Shown piece by piece: positions 55,740 to 64,000 of a stretch of 64,000 nt of DNA. This DNA is from Candidatus Zixiibacteriota bacterium (GTDB lineage Bacteria; Zixibacteria; MSB-5A5; WJJR01). Under the pieces are notes generated by a model, which ran no database searches, was not told where the DNA came from, and saw only the letters and a list, made by a program, of their open reading frames with translations. Position numbers and translations under genes: made by a program. Where the stretch lies: NCBI GenBank assembly GCA_036397555.1, contig DASWIS010000001.1:56854-120853 (forward strand). Reading direction: 5' to 3'. Position 1 is the first letter of the stretch. The number at the start of each line of letters is the position of its first letter.

Positions 55740-56645
55740 CTACTCAAACCACGATTCGGGCTTGCCCTTGGATTGGCGAATCTCATCGAGCGTAACATGC
55801 TCTCGGCGGCCGTCGGGCAGTCGTACGGTCATGCGGTCGCGCAGGACATTGACATCGCTGATCGTCCCGGCGCCGTCCGCCGTCTGCCAGCTTTGTCCCG
55901 GATCGGGAAACTGCCGCATCGCTTCCTTATAATAGGTGCTCTCGTACCGCAGGCAGCACAAGAGACGCCCGCAGTTGCCGGAGATCTTGGCCGGATTCAG
56001 CGATAACCCCTGATCGCGTGCCAGTTGTGTCGTGATCGGTTCGAATTCCTTGAGAAACATGGTGCAGCACTGTTCGAAGCCGCACGGTCCGATGCCGCCG
56101 ACCCGCCGCGCTTCGTCGCGCGCGCCGATCTGGCGCAATTCGATGCGTGTCTTGTAAACGCCCGCCAGGTCCTTGACCAATCGGCGGAAGTCGACGCGCT
56201 TCTCGGCGGTGAAGTAGAACGTCATTTTGTTTCCGTCGAATTGCCACTCGGCATCGACGACTTTCATGTTCAGCCCGTGCTCGGCCGCCATGCGGATGCA
56301 CTCGCTGCGTGCGTCCAGTTCTCGGCGACGGTTTTCGGCGTCGCGCGCCAACTCATCGTCGTTGGCGATGCGGAGGATCGGCAGCGGCCGGATGTCGGCG
56401 GTTGATTCCTTCGCCGGTTCGAGTTTGAGCAGGATGCGTCCGATGTCCTCTCCGCGCTCGACCTGCACGATGACGAAGTCGCCGTTGCCGATCGGCAGCA
56501 GGTAGGGATCGCGGTAATACTCTTTACGGGATCCCTTAAACTCGACCACGTAGACAGACGGTCTGTTCACGGCCGGTTTGGGTTCTGGGGCCGTCGGCTC
56601 GTGGCGATCGTTCCCCTCCGATGGCTGATGGGGCATGTCACCCAA
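55740..56645 (-). CDS. ricT: PSP1 domain protein, RicT/YaaT-like
   Basis: A 301-residue PSP1-family protein. In Bacillus the homologue RicT works with RicA and RicF in RNA maturation and carries iron-sulfur clusters. Diagnostic cysteines are in GIGPCGFEQCC and SGNCGRLLCCLRYE, together with KMTFYFTAEKRVDFRRLVKDLA. A TTG start at 56645 is chosen because GGAGAG stands 8 nt before it; an ATG three codons later (56636) is too far from that site. The Pro-rich N-terminal tail is unusual. It lies between holB and metG, a conserved neighbourhood. Confidence 0.9.
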   Translation of the reverse strand: MGDMPHQPSEGNDRHEPTAPEPKPAVNRPSVYVVEFKGSRKEYYRDPYLLPIGNGDFVIVQVERGEDIGRILLKLEPAKESTADIRPLPILRIANDDELARDAENRRRELDARSECIRMAAEHGLNMKVVDAEWQFDGNKMTFYFTAEKRVDFRRLVKDLAGVYKTRIELRQIGARDEARRVGGIGPCGFEQCCTMFLKEFEPITTQLARDQGLSLNPAKISGNCGRLLCCLRYESTYYKEAMRQFPDPGQSWQTADGAGTISDVNVLRDRMTVRLPDGRREHVTLDEIRQSKGKPESWFE

Positions 56646-56732
56646 TGTGCGGTCTCTCCATTCAACAATTCACGCCGTGCGGTTTGAGCGGCACGGCAGC
56701 CGGATCGCAATATCGACCAGTGAGCGGGCAAG

Positions 56733-57791
56733 TCAAGGGCCTTGGCCCGACACGCGGGGCTCACCGGCTCCCAGTCGGCGCCGCAATGCCAGAAACGTCG
56801 CGACCACTGTCATGCGCGCGGCGACATTAACATAGAGCGCCGCCCGTCCGCGTTGCAGAATCTGCCAGCACTCCCATGCGGCCTGCGCGTCCGCCAACTG
56901 TCCACGGGAGCCGGTCTTGACCGACCCGCCGGCACACTCACGCTTCAACAGCGCCCCCCAGACATCAAACGCCAACAACGCCTGATCCAGTCTCAACTTC
57001 ACACTTCCGGCCGGGAAGAATGATTCGATCGTCGTGGTCAACTCATGCGTTTTGCTCCGAAACGCCGCCTTCCAAAGACTGACCATGTCGGCGCGCCATT
57101 GGGCCAAAGACGGATCGCACAATCGCAACGCCTGTCCCCAACCGCCGCCGCAAATCTCTGCCACCGTTTCTGCCTCCTCAGGATCGAGGCCTCGCGCGGT
57201 GATCAACCGTGCGGCGACGGCCGCTGGATCGACCGGCGCAAAACGGACCGATTGGCAGCGCGAGAGCACAGTCGGCAACAAACGTCCCGGATCGGCGCTG
57301 GACAGGATAAAGTAGGTGTCGGGCGGCGGCTCTTCGATGCTCTTCAACAGGATCGTCTGCGTGTCATGCGCCATCTGCTCGGCCCCGCCGATCAGAACCA
57401 CCTTTGCCCGTCCCTCGACGGCAGTCATGTGCAACCGGTCGATCGTTTCACGGACGCGGTCGATCGTCAGATAGGGACGCTTCGCGAACCGCACGACGGC
57501 AAACGGGTCGGTACGCTTTGCCTCCCACACCGCCTCAATGTCCTCCCGCTCGTGATCCTTCGTGACGGGGAAGAGAACATGCCAGTCTGGATGTGTTCCC
57601 GTCCAGACACGGCTGGTCTCGCGAGGAGTGTCCGGGCTTTCAAGGAGTGCCGATGCCAGCCAAAGCGCCGCCGGCCATTTGCCGACGCCATCCGGGCCGG
57701 CGAACAGGTAGCAGCGAGCGATACGTCCGTGCCGCACCGCGTGGCGCAGCAGACGCTCGACTGTCGATTGTTCCCAGAAGACCCCGCTCAC
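56733..57791 (-). CDS. holB: DNA polymerase III subunit delta'
   Basis: A 352-residue clamp-loader AAA+ subunit. The Walker A-like loop is CYLFAGPDGVGKWPAALWLA. The Walker B/sensor region is KVVLIGGAEQMAHDTQTILLKSIEEPPPDTYFILSSADPGRLLPTVLSRCQSVRF with the SRC motif. I do not see the four-cysteine zinc module typical of gamma/DnaX, which is normal for some delta' proteins. The start is GTG. It is downstream of rho and upstream of the PSP1 gene. Confidence 0.92.
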   Translation of the reverse strand: MSGVFWEQSTVERLLRHAVRHGRIARCYLFAGPDGVGKWPAALWLASALLESPDTPRETSRVWTGTHPDWHVLFPVTKDHEREDIEAVWEAKRTDPFAVVRFAKRPYLTIDRVRETIDRLHMTAVEGRAKVVLIGGAEQMAHDTQTILLKSIEEPPPDTYFILSSADPGRLLPTVLSRCQSVRFAPVDPAAVAARLITARGLDPEEAETVAEICGGGWGQALRLCDPSLAQWRADMVSLWKAAFRSKTHELTTTIESFFPAGSVKLRLDQALLAFDVWGALLKRECAGGSVKTGSRGQLADAQAAWECWQILQRGRAALYVNVAARMTVVATFLALRRRLGAGEPRVSGQGP

Positions 57792-57862
57792 ACGTGAGAA
57801 TGAACCACCGGATCAGCCGGAAGGCAAGCCGCCCGGAGCGCGCGGGGATTGTACGGGCGTGG

Positions 57863-59110
57863 TTATGATTTCATCGATTCGAGAAACTTCTCGTTGTTCT
57901 TGGTCTTCCGCATGCGGTCGCTTAAGAATTCCATCCCCTCCACCGGGTTCATGTCGGAGAGGAACTTCCGCAGCACCCAGATTTTGCCCAACGTGTCCTC
58001 GGACAGCAGCAATTCCTCTTTGCGGGTCGACGAGCGCGTCAGGTCGATCGCCGGGAAGATGCGCCGGTTCGACAGACGTCGATCCAGCACCAGTTCCATG
58101 TTGCCGGTGCCCTTGAATTCCTCGAAGATGACTTCGTCCATGCGCGAGCCGGTCTCGATGAGCGCGGTCGCCACGATGGTGAGCGATCCGCCCTCCTCGA
58201 TATTGCGCGCCGCGCCGAAGAACCGCTTGGGGCGCTGCAGGGCATTGGCATCGACGCCGCCGGAGAGAATTTTGCCGGAGTGCGGCACCACCGCGTTGTG
58301 AGCGCGCGCCAGGCGCGTGATCGAATCCAGCAGAATCACCACATCCTGTTTGTGCTCGACCAAGCGCTTGGCTTTTTCGATCACCATGTCGGCGACCTGC
58401 ACATGGCGTTCGGCCGATTCATCGAAGGTCGAGGAAATGACCTCGCCTTTGACCGAGCGCTTCATGTCGGTGACTTCCTCGGGGCGTTCGTCGATCAACA
58501 GCACCATCAGCTTGACATCGGGGTGATTGGCGGTAATCGAGTTGGCGATCTTCTGCAGTATGATGGTCTTGCCCGCTTTCGGGGGCGACGTAATCAGCCC
58601 GCGCTGGCCGCGTCCGACCGGCGTGAGCAAGTCGATGATCCGGGTCGAAAGGTCTTTGGGGTCGACTTCGAGATTGAATTTCGTTTCCGGATACAACGGC
58701 GTCAGGTTGTCGAAGAGCGTCTTGTGCTTGGCGACATCGGGGTTTTCGAAGTTGACCGCTTCGATTTTCAGCAGCGCAAAGTAACGCTCGGTTTCCTTGG
58801 GGGGCCGGACCTGTCCCGAAACCGTATCGCCGGTGCGCAGATCGAAACGTTTGATCTGCGACGGTGAGACATAGATGTCGTCGGGGCCGGGCAGGTAATT
58901 GTAGTCGGGGGATCGCAAAAACCCGTACCCCTCTTCGAGGATCTCCAAGACCCCCTCGGCGAAGATCAGGCCGTCCTTTTCGGTGTTGGCTTCGAGGATT
59001 TTGAAGATCAGCTCCTGCTTGCGCAGCCCCGAGACACCGGGAATCTCCAGTTGCTCGGCGATCTCCAGCAGTTCGGAGATGGTCTTAGCTTTGAGTTCAA
59101 GAATGTCCAT
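57863..59110 (-). CDS. rho: Transcription termination factor Rho
   Basis: A 415-residue hexameric RNA helicase. N-terminal helix ([18 protein letters not shown]), cold-shock-like RNA-binding fold ([43 protein letters not shown]), Walker [15 protein letters not shown], Walker [17 protein letters not shown] and the Q- and R-loop region ([25 protein letters not shown]) are all standard. There is no insert between primary and secondary RNA sites. AAGGTGG precedes the ATG. Confidence 0.97.
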   Translation of the reverse strand: MDILELKAKTISELLEIAEQLEIPGVSGLRKQELIFKILEANTEKDGLIFAEGVLEILEEGYGFLRSPDYNYLPGPDDIYVSPSQIKRFDLRTGDTVSGQVRPPKETERYFALLKIEAVNFENPDVAKHKTLFDNLTPLYPETKFNLEVDPKDLSTRIIDLLTPVGRGQRGLITSPPKAGKTIILQKIANSITANHPDVKLMVLLIDERPEEVTDMKRSVKGEVISSTFDESAERHVQVADMVIEKAKRLVEHKQDVVILLDSITRLARAHNAVVPHSGKILSGGVDANALQRPKRFFGAARNIEEGGSLTIVATALIETGSRMDEVIFEEFKGTGNMELVLDRRLSNRRIFPAIDLTRSSTRKEELLLSEDTLGKIWVLRKFLSDMNPVEGMEFLSDRMRKTKNNEKFLESMKS

Positions 59111-59226
59111 GAGTGTCCACCTTGGTGCGGCACCGATCCTGATCGGCGCCGGTTCGTATGTTGATCATTATCTGTCTGTGATGGATCGGTCTTCGGTTTG
59201 CGGGGCAACCGGTCATGCCATCCGGC

Positions 59227-59574
59227 TCAATCATCCGGCAGTGCCCGCGTCGGCGCATCCCCCCAGAGCTTTTCGAGCGAATAAAACTCCCGGAGCTTCG
59301 GAAGGAAGATGTGTACGACCACATCGACGAAGTCCATCAGGATCCAACCGCTTTCTCCATACCCCTCCGTGTGCCACGGGCGGGTGTCGTGTTCTCGGAG
59401 CTTTTCGGTGATGTGGTTGGCCACGGCCCTTGCCTGAACCTCGGCGTCAACCGAACAGAGGACGAAGAAGTCCGTGACCGATGAGTGCTTTCGCAGGTCA
59501 ATGATGCGGATGGCATATGCCTTCTTCTCGCGGGCCAAGCGCCCGGCGAGTCCGGCCAGCCGCGCGGATGTTAT
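59227..59574 (-). CDS. rsfS: Ribosomal silencing factor RsfS, with apparent ATA start codon
   Basis: A 115-residue protein that binds L14 and blocks subunit joining. Family motifs are KKAYAIRIIDLRKHSSVTDFFVLCSVDAEVQARAVANHI and WHTEGYGESGWILMDFVDVVVHIFLPKLREFYSLEKLW. A perfect AAGGAGG lies 8 nt before ATA at 59574-59572. Reading from there gives TSARLAGLAGRLAREKKAY, which is the helix expected at the RsfS N-terminus. No ATG, GTG or TTG occurs in this frame until TTG at 59538, which would remove that helix and has no ribosome-binding site. An ATA (or CTG) start or a sequence error explains this. It is downstream of the LytR_C gene. Confidence 0.9.
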   Translation of the reverse strand: MTSARLAGLAGRLAREKKAYAIRIIDLRKHSSVTDFFVLCSVDAEVQARAVANHITEKLREHDTRPWHTEGYGESGWILMDFVDVVVHIFLPKLREFYSLEKLWGDAPTRALPDD

Positions 59575-59611
59575 GGTGTCGGCCTCCTTGCGATTGTGCG
59601 GTTTGCGAAGA

Positions 59612-60118
59612 TCACCGTTCGGTGGTTTGTGCCGTCGGCGGCTGCGGCTCGACTGTCTCGGAGCCCAATACGATGGTTAGATCGACGCCGAGATCGTTGG
59701 CGCCGCTGTTGTCCTGAATAGCGCAGTCGCCGAGTTGCAGCGCCCGCACGATGTCGCGCGCCTGGCTCGGGACCAGTTGACGATTGATCGCGAAGCTCTC
59801 ACGGATCGTCGTGCGGTCGTAATTGCCGATGTCGACGACATCAAAACGCATCCGTCCGACCGATAGCTCGGCCAGCCGATCGCTCACACGGCGGGCCAAA
59901 CCTGGCCGTCCACAGCCGTTGAGCACCTGCACCCGTACGACGACCGGCGGCTCCTGGGTCTCCGATCCGGAATACCCCAGGCGCGTCGAGAACGAAAAGA
60001 CAAAGACACTGACTAAGACCGTGGCGACGATGATGCCCAGTTCCAGCAAGCGCGACCGCAGGCGCGATGGGGCGCCGGCCTTCGGATGTGCACGTCGTGT
60101 ACGTAAAGATGCTGACAT
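59612..60118 (-). CDS. Membrane-anchored LytR C-terminal-domain protein
   Basis: A 168-residue protein. A basic cytoplasmic N-terminus (about 1-25), one transmembrane helix (LGIIVATVLVSVFVFSFS) and an extracytoplasmic LytR_C domain (VVVRVQVLNGCGRPGLARRVSDRLAE, FDVVDIGNYDRTTIRES, IVRALQLGDCAIQD, GVDLTIVLG). The domain often occurs in cell-wall proteins next to rsfS in this part of the bacterial tree. The catalytic LCP domain is absent, so it is an accessory or binding protein. 37 nt before the rsfS start. Confidence 0.85.
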   Translation of the reverse strand: MSASLRTRRAHPKAGAPSRLRSRLLELGIIVATVLVSVFVFSFSTRLGYSGSETQEPPVVVRVQVLNGCGRPGLARRVSDRLAELSVGRMRFDVVDIGNYDRTTIRESFAINRQLVPSQARDIVRALQLGDCAIQDNSGANDLGVDLTIVLGSETVEPQPPTAQTTER

Positions 60119-60183
60119 AGTCTCTAATGCCTGACGATGAGGTTGTGTCGTGTGCTAAACGGGCCGGGTGAGGCGGATCGCGG

Positions 60184-60711
60184 CTACCGATACCAAGGCG
60201 AGTACGGATTGAAGATCGATCGAGTCCGGTATCCGTAGCCCGTTCCCAGACCATCCTGCCAAAGTACCGGGACCGTTCGGTAGTCCACCGAGAGGTGGAA
60301 CGCATCCGACGGTCGGTAGTCCAGACTAACGCTCGGCAGGAACTTGTCTGAACCCATCAATTCTCTCCCCCCTGAATTCCTCAAAAATCCGAGTGGCTGG
60401 TGCAAATACCCCAGGCCGACACGGAGCATTAACGGATCGGCAATCTGATAGGAGACCGTGTTGGTATAAAGCCCCAGCGATCCCGAGTAGCCTGATCCGG
60501 AAATGTAACTGATGGAGTACGACTGCGACATCTTGAGCCGCGACGGATCCAACAGACTAAAACCGCCGCCCGATGGGGCCGTGGACAACTCCTTGAGGCG
60601 CTCCGCCCCCTGAAACGACGTATTCCCATGCGGCATGGACATCTGCCCGTACGCCACCTGCGGCAGGGCCAATGAACACACAGCCAACCCGATCATCAGA
60701 CTCTTAGTCAT
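60184..60711 (-). CDS. Exported, outer-membrane-like protein of unknown function
   Basis: A 175-residue protein with signal peptide (SLMIGLAVCSLALPQVAYGQ). The mature part has alternating short strands rich in Tyr, Ser and Gly (SYSISYISGSGYSGSLGLYTNTVSYQIADPLMLRVGLGYLHQPLG; LPSVSLDYRPSDAFHLSVDYRTVP), which suggests an antiparallel beta-barrel fragment. No named family recognised. It is the probable first gene of the LytR_C-rsfS group, 65 nt upstream of the LytR_C gene, and a TTGACA box lies upstream (60798-60803). Confidence 0.7.
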   Translation of the reverse strand: MTKSLMIGLAVCSLALPQVAYGQMSMPHGNTSFQGAERLKELSTAPSGGGFSLLDPSRLKMSQSYSISYISGSGYSGSLGLYTNTVSYQIADPLMLRVGLGYLHQPLGFLRNSGGRELMGSDKFLPSVSLDYRPSDAFHLSVDYRTVPVLWQDGLGTGYGYRTRSIFNPYSPWYR

Positions 60712-60774
60712 GTCGCGCGAATTCCTGCCGAACAACTGCCGATGTCTGAGAATTCGCCGCCCCTCTGGACGGTA

Positions 60775-60803
60775 ATCAGTACGCGATTCCCTTGACCTGT
60801 CAA
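60775..60803 (-). promoter_or_regulatory. Candidate promoter of the outer-membrane-like/LytR_C/rsfS group
   Basis: On the minus strand a perfect -35 TTGACA (60803-60798) is followed after 17 nt by ACTGAT (60780-60775), a poor -10. The -35 lies inside the palindrome TTGAC-AG-GTCAA, which could be an operator. Confidence 0.35.
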
Positions 60804-60950
60804 GCCCATTTCCCGCGCCGGTCAGCACTGTCCTCAATAATGTCATCGGCATCGTACCCCGCAGCCAAGACTCTTATACGCTCACGCGGCCGCTTCGATG
60901 GCAATTCATATAACAGTATGACCCACAGCTTGTTCCGACGGAGGCGGACT

Positions 60951-61682
60951 CTATTCCAACGACCTAAGCTCTTCGGGGGTGTTGACGCCGAACACCTCAA
61001 GGTAGTTGGCGGTACGATGGGCGACGACTTTCCTGCCCTCCTCTCGCAGCAAGCCGATGGCGTCGGTGAGATAAAACTCCTTTTGCGCATTGTTGGCTTC
61101 GACCCGGCTCAGAAGCTGCCAGAGCCCTTCGCAGCGGAAGCACATCAGCCCCGCGTTGATCTCTCGGATGGCACGCGTGGTCTCGTCGGCGTCACGATGT
61201 TCGACGATCCGTTCGACGCTGCCGTCTTCGGCGCGCACGACGCGGCCATACCCGGTCGGATCGGGAACCTCGGCGGTCAGAATCGTCGCGGCCGCGTCTT
61301 CTTTGAGATGAGCCGCGATCAGCGATGCGACTGTTCGTCCGGTCAACCTTGGGACATCGCCCAGGGCGACCAGAACGTGCCCGCGGAACAATCTGAGCAC
61401 TCCTTCCGCCTGGCGCACCGCGTGCGCGGTGCCCAACCGCTCCTGCTGCCAGACAAACTCGACCGGATCGGCGAAGAACTCCCGTTCGACCAGCTCGCCG
61501 TGATGCCCGATGACCATGATGATCTTCCCGATCCCGGCGCCGCGCAGCGCAGTGACAACCCAGCGCACCAGCGGCTTGCCGTGCCAGTGCAACATGACCT
61601 TGGGGGTCTCGACTCCCATACGTTTGCCCAAGCCGGCCGCCAGAACGACAGCAGCGACCGGGGCGTTGGTTTGATCTGGCAT
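60951..61682 (-). CDS. Nucleotidyltransferase resembling the N-terminal half of GlmU
   Basis: A 243-residue sugar-1-phosphate nucleotidyltransferase. Signature AAVVLAAGLGKRMGVETPKVMLHWHGKPLVRWVV, then QQERLGTAHAVRQAEG, VALGDVPRLTGRTV, EVPDPTGYGRVVR, IREINAGLMCF and NAQKEFYLTDAIGLL, all typical of the GlmU uridyltransferase domain. The left-handed beta-helix acetyltransferase half is absent, so it makes a UDP-sugar (probably UDP-GlcNAc) only if another protein supplies GlcNAc-1-P. It follows panD by 27 nt. Confidence 0.88.
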   Translation of the reverse strand: MPDQTNAPVAAVVLAAGLGKRMGVETPKVMLHWHGKPLVRWVVTALRGAGIGKIIMVIGHHGELVEREFFADPVEFVWQQERLGTAHAVRQAEGVLRLFRGHVLVALGDVPRLTGRTVASLIAAHLKEDAAATILTAEVPDPTGYGRVVRAEDGSVERIVEHRDADETTRAIREINAGLMCFRCEGLWQLLSRVEANNAQKEFYLTDAIGLLREEGRKVVAHRTANYLEVFGVNTPEELRSLE

Positions 61683-61709
61683 TAGCGATTGTACGGGAGA
61701 GTTTCGTGG

Positions 61710-62051
61710 TTATTGGCGCTGACGGTTTTGCGCGTCGACATGGATGATGGTCGGTTCGGGAACCGCTCCTTCGGTATCCAGGAAACCGTACGCAATGATG
61801 ATGACCTCGTCGCCGACAACCCCAAGTCTTGCTGCCGGGCCGTTGAGACACACTTCGCCCGGTTTGCCGGCGATCACGTACGTTTCGAAGCGCTCGCCAT
61901 TATTGAGATTCACCACCTGGACCCGTTCGTGGATACGAATCCCGGACACGGCGAGCAGATCGGTGCTGATTGCGATCGATCCTTCGTAGGCCAATTCGGC
62001 GCCGGTGACGCAGGCGCGGTGAATCTTGGCGCGGCAGACTTGGATCAACAT
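61710..62051 (-). CDS. panD: Aspartate 1-decarboxylase
   Basis: A 113-residue pyruvoyl enzyme that makes beta-alanine from aspartate for pantothenate. It self-cleaves between Gly and Ser in AYEGSIAISTDLL, generating the pyruvoyl group. Other motifs are RAKIHRACVTGAEL, NNGERFETYVIAG and CLNGPAARLGVVGDEVIIIAY. 12 nt after panC. Confidence 0.96.
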   Translation of the reverse strand: MLIQVCRAKIHRACVTGAELAYEGSIAISTDLLAVSGIRIHERVQVVNLNNGERFETYVIAGKPGEVCLNGPAARLGVVGDEVIIIAYGFLDTEGAVPEPTIIHVDAQNRQRQ

Positions 62052-62063
62052 GGCATGTGCGTA

Positions 62064-62924
62064 TCAGCGAACAACGATGTTGTCGATGTACCGGCGGCCG
62101 CAGGCGGCACTCTTCGCGAGGCATTTCGCGGCGATCAGGATCACCACCGGCGGGTTCAGTCTTCGTTGCGAAGCGAGCGTGGACGGGTCGCAGAATCCGA
62201 TATAATCAATCGTGAAGAATCCGCCCGTTTCCACGATTCGCCTGATCTGACGCGCCAATTCCGACGATGACCGCGCACCCTTTCTGATCCGATCCGCCGC
62301 CCAACGCAGAGACCGGCTGATGGCGCCTGCCGCGACCCGTTCGGCCGCGCCAAGATAGACGTTACGTGAAGACAGGGCAAGTCCACCGGGTTCTCGCACC
62401 GTCGGTGCGACGATCAAGCCAACCGGGAGATTGAAGTCCTCAATTAATCGGCGGATGATGATCGTCTGCTGATAGTCCTTCTGCCCGAACACGGCCACGT
62501 CGGGCCGGATAATCTCGAAGAGCTTCAACACAACGGTGGCGACGCCGTCGAAGTGCCCCGGTCGGGATGTCCCCTCCCAGTAATCCCCAAGCGATCCGAC
62601 GCGGACCGTGGTCTCGAATCCGTCGGGATACATGGTCCCGACATCGGGGGCGAACACGATCTCGGCTCCCTCTTCGCGACAAAGCGCTATGTCGCGGCGC
62701 CATGTGCGCGGGTAACTCTTGTAGTCTTCCTCCGGTGAAAACTGTGTCGGATTGACAAAGATCGATACGACCGTGCGCTTGGCCCGCTTGCGGCAGCGAC
62801 GGATCAACGAGCTGTGTCCCTGATGCAGGGCACCCATTGTCGGCACCAGTCCGACGCTCTCGCCGCGCGTGTGCCACTGGGCGATCGCGCGTCTCGCCCC
62901 CCCGATGCTTCGGACAATCTTCAC
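62064..62924 (-). CDS. panC: Pantothenate synthetase (pantoate-beta-alanine ligase)
   Basis: A 286-residue ATP-dependent ligase of pantoate and beta-alanine. HIGH-like MGALHQGHSSLI, FVNPTQFSPEEDYKSYPRTWRRD, GHFDGVATVVLKLFEIIRPDVAVFGQKDYQQTIIIRRLI and LALSSRNVYL are conserved. The start is a GTG whose GTGA overlaps the VOC gene stop, so the two are translationally coupled. The upstream frame is simply the VOC gene region in another frame. Confidence 0.95.
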   Translation of the reverse strand: MKIVRSIGGARRAIAQWHTRGESVGLVPTMGALHQGHSSLIRRCRKRAKRTVVSIFVNPTQFSPEEDYKSYPRTWRRDIALCREEGAEIVFAPDVGTMYPDGFETTVRVGSLGDYWEGTSRPGHFDGVATVVLKLFEIIRPDVAVFGQKDYQQTIIIRRLIEDFNLPVGLIVAPTVREPGGLALSSRNVYLGAAERVAAGAISRSLRWAADRIRKGARSSSELARQIRRIVETGGFFTIDYIGFCDPSTLASQRRLNPPVVILIAAKCLAKSAACGRRYIDNIVVR

Positions 62925-63334
62925 CGGAAGTTTTCTTCCCACGCCGGACGCGTGATCAACTCGACGGCGTTCCCCGCCGGGTCGCGAAAGTAGATCGAGC
63001 GCGCCGACCATTTCGGCCACACGTGCTCTTTCTCGATGATCACGCCGTGCGAGGTCAAATGCCGGAGCCACGGATCGTATTGGTCCGGATCGATCTGAAT
63101 CGCAAAGTGCCCGCTGCCGGTGGTGCCGTGTTGGGGAAGGTTGAGCTGGACAGAGCTTTCACGCGGATCGAAGGCCAAGAGCACTGTGTGGCCCACAGCG
63201 AAAAACCGGTGCGCGGCACTGGCCGAAAACCGCCGCAGGCCCAGCACATCGCGATAGAATCGCTCGGCTTTGTCGAGATCCTCGGCATAGATCACCGTCT
63301 CGATGAGATGATTGAGCCGTGGAGCATCAGACAT
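62921..63334 (-). CDS. VOC/glyoxalase-superfamily protein inside the pantothenate operon
   Basis: A 137-residue vicinal-oxygen-chelate fold protein. Two beta-alpha-beta-beta-beta modules: LNHLIETVIYAEDLDKAERFYRDVLGLRR, and FAIQIDPDQYDPWLRHLTSHGVIIEKE with IYFRDPAGNAVELITRP. Likely metal ligands are the first His (LNHLIET), HFAIQ and the C-terminal Glu. Ligand unknown. It is 22 nt after panB and overlaps panC by 4 nt, so it is part of the operon. Confidence 0.88.
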   Translation of the reverse strand: MSDAPRLNHLIETVIYAEDLDKAERFYRDVLGLRRFSASAAHRFFAVGHTVLLAFDPRESSVQLNLPQHGTTGSGHFAIQIDPDQYDPWLRHLTSHGVIIEKEHVWPKWSARSIYFRDPAGNAVELITRPAWEENFR

Positions 63335-63356
63335 TGGAATTGCGGCGATGAGGCGC

Positions 63357-64000
63357 TCAGTACGATTCGTCGGGCGAGGGGAAACGCTGCGTGCGCACAT
63401 CGTCGCAGTAGCGTGTCAATGCCTCGCGCGCGGCGTCGTGAAGGTTGGCGTAACGGCGCACGAACTTCGGTTTGAAGTCGGGGAAAAGTCCCAACAGATC
63501 ATTGGTCACCAGGATTTGCCCGTCGCAGTTGACGCCCGCGCCGATACCGATCGTGGGAATGGAAATGCGTTTGGTGATCCGCCCGGCCAGATCGCCGGGG
63601 ATGCCTTCCAGCACGATGGCAAAGCATCCGGATTCGGCCAATGCCTCGGCGGACTCCTCGAGAAACTGACGGTCCGCTTCGGTCCGCCCCTGCACCGCAT
63701 AGCCGCCGAAACGATGAATCGACTGCGGGATCAGGCCGATGTGTCCCATGACCGGGATGCCGATTTCGATCAACCGCTTGATCGTCGGCACGATCGGCAG
63801 TCCCCCTTCGAGCTTCACGGCGGCCGCGCCGCCCTCCTTAAGGAAGCGTCCCGCGTTGCGCACCGTGTCATCGGCGCTCGCCTGATACGACATAAACGGC
63901 ATATCGCCGACCACCAGCCCACGTTTCATCGCACGGCTGACCGCACGCGTGTGGTAGATCATCTGATCGACCGTGATCGAGAGCGTCGATGGCTCGCCGT
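63357..64000 (-). CDS. panB: 3-methyl-2-oxobutanoate hydroxymethyltransferase, N-terminus beyond the window
   Basis: Makes ketopantoate from 2-oxoisovalerate, the first step of pantothenate synthesis. The visible C-terminal 214 residues include SLD-type STLSITVDQMIYHTRAV, VVGDMPFMSYQ, NAGRFLKEGGAAAVKLEGG, IGIPVMGHIGLIPQSIHRFGGYAVQGR and TIGIGAGVNCDGQILVTNDLLGL, matching PanB throughout. The frame stays open to the right edge. It precedes the VOC gene and panC. Confidence 0.95.
   Translation of the reverse strand, partial: GEPSTLSITVDQMIYHTRAVSRAMKRGLVVGDMPFMSYQASADDTVRNAGRFLKEGGAAAVKLEGGLPIVPTIKRLIEIGIPVMGHIGLIPQSIHRFGGYAVQGRTEADRQFLEESAEALAESGCFAIVLEGIPGDLAGRITKRISIPTIGIGAGVNCDGQILVTNDLLGLFPDFKPKFVRRYANLHDAAREALTRYCDDVRTQRFPSPDESY

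Overview
The window is a GC-rich, gene-dense stretch of a Gram-negative bacterial chromosome. Several traits point to the Fibrobacteres-Chlorobi-Bacteroidetes side of the tree, probably a candidate phylum such as Zixibacteria. These are a PorV-like outer-membrane protein, secreted proteins with type-A-sorting or FlgD-like C-termini, a dockerin-bearing secreted protein, a TonB receptor with a carboxypeptidase-regulatory-like N-terminus, a eukaryote-type citrate synthase and an IleS2-type isoleucyl-tRNA synthetase. The phylum is an inference; no rRNA or tRNA gene was found to test it.

Layout. 1-3450: start of lepA (cut by the window edge) and a secreted cohesin-like/dockerin protein. 3600-8941: an ileS - DksA-like - lspA - rluD operon, preceded by a terminator-like hairpin in the ileS leader. 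9185-11333: a small membrane protein, purine nucleoside phosphorylase and YggS. 11363-20600: a proteolysis block with two S9 peptidases, one S8 protease carrying a secretion C-terminus, and a beta-propeller protein. 20655-26130: an accessory stretch with DUF1801, AHSA1, AlkD and DUF2087 genes, an IS1595-type transposase, an unknown winged-helix-like gene and a HicB/HicA toxin-antitoxin pair. 26466-36533: a GAF-SpoIIE phosphatase, two EamA transporters, a patatin-BamA type phospholipase, VanZ, folE, dcd and a DUF2339 protein. 36771-41099: trxB, an O-methyltransferase and an ArsC-family gene with an in-frame TGA, then an NmrA-like gene and citrate synthase. 41245-51876: a seven-gene operon of TonB receptor, surface protein, PorV-like protein, orphan ABC-type binding protein, histidine kinase and two single-receiver regulators. 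52137-59110: rho, holB, ricT/PSP1, metG, tatD, rsmA. 59227-64000: an NTP transferase, an outer-membrane-like protein, a LytR_C protein and rsfS, and the pantothenate genes panB, panC, panD with a VOC gene inside.

The most striking observations are as follows. (1) The ArsC-family gene behind trxB reads through a TGA exactly where the first active-site cysteine is expected. A GTG start with a good ribosome-binding site lies upstream and a SECIS-like hairpin lies just downstream, so it is probably a selenoprotein. (2) IleS has GIHH in place of the HIGH motif, the swapped signature linked to mupirocin hyper-resistance. (3) The TonB/PorV/binding-protein/kinase operon looks like a self-contained outer-surface sensing system. 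(4) rsfS has no usual start codon next to its perfect Shine-Dalgarno sequence, only ATA. (5) A terminator hairpin sits between the divergent region and ileS.
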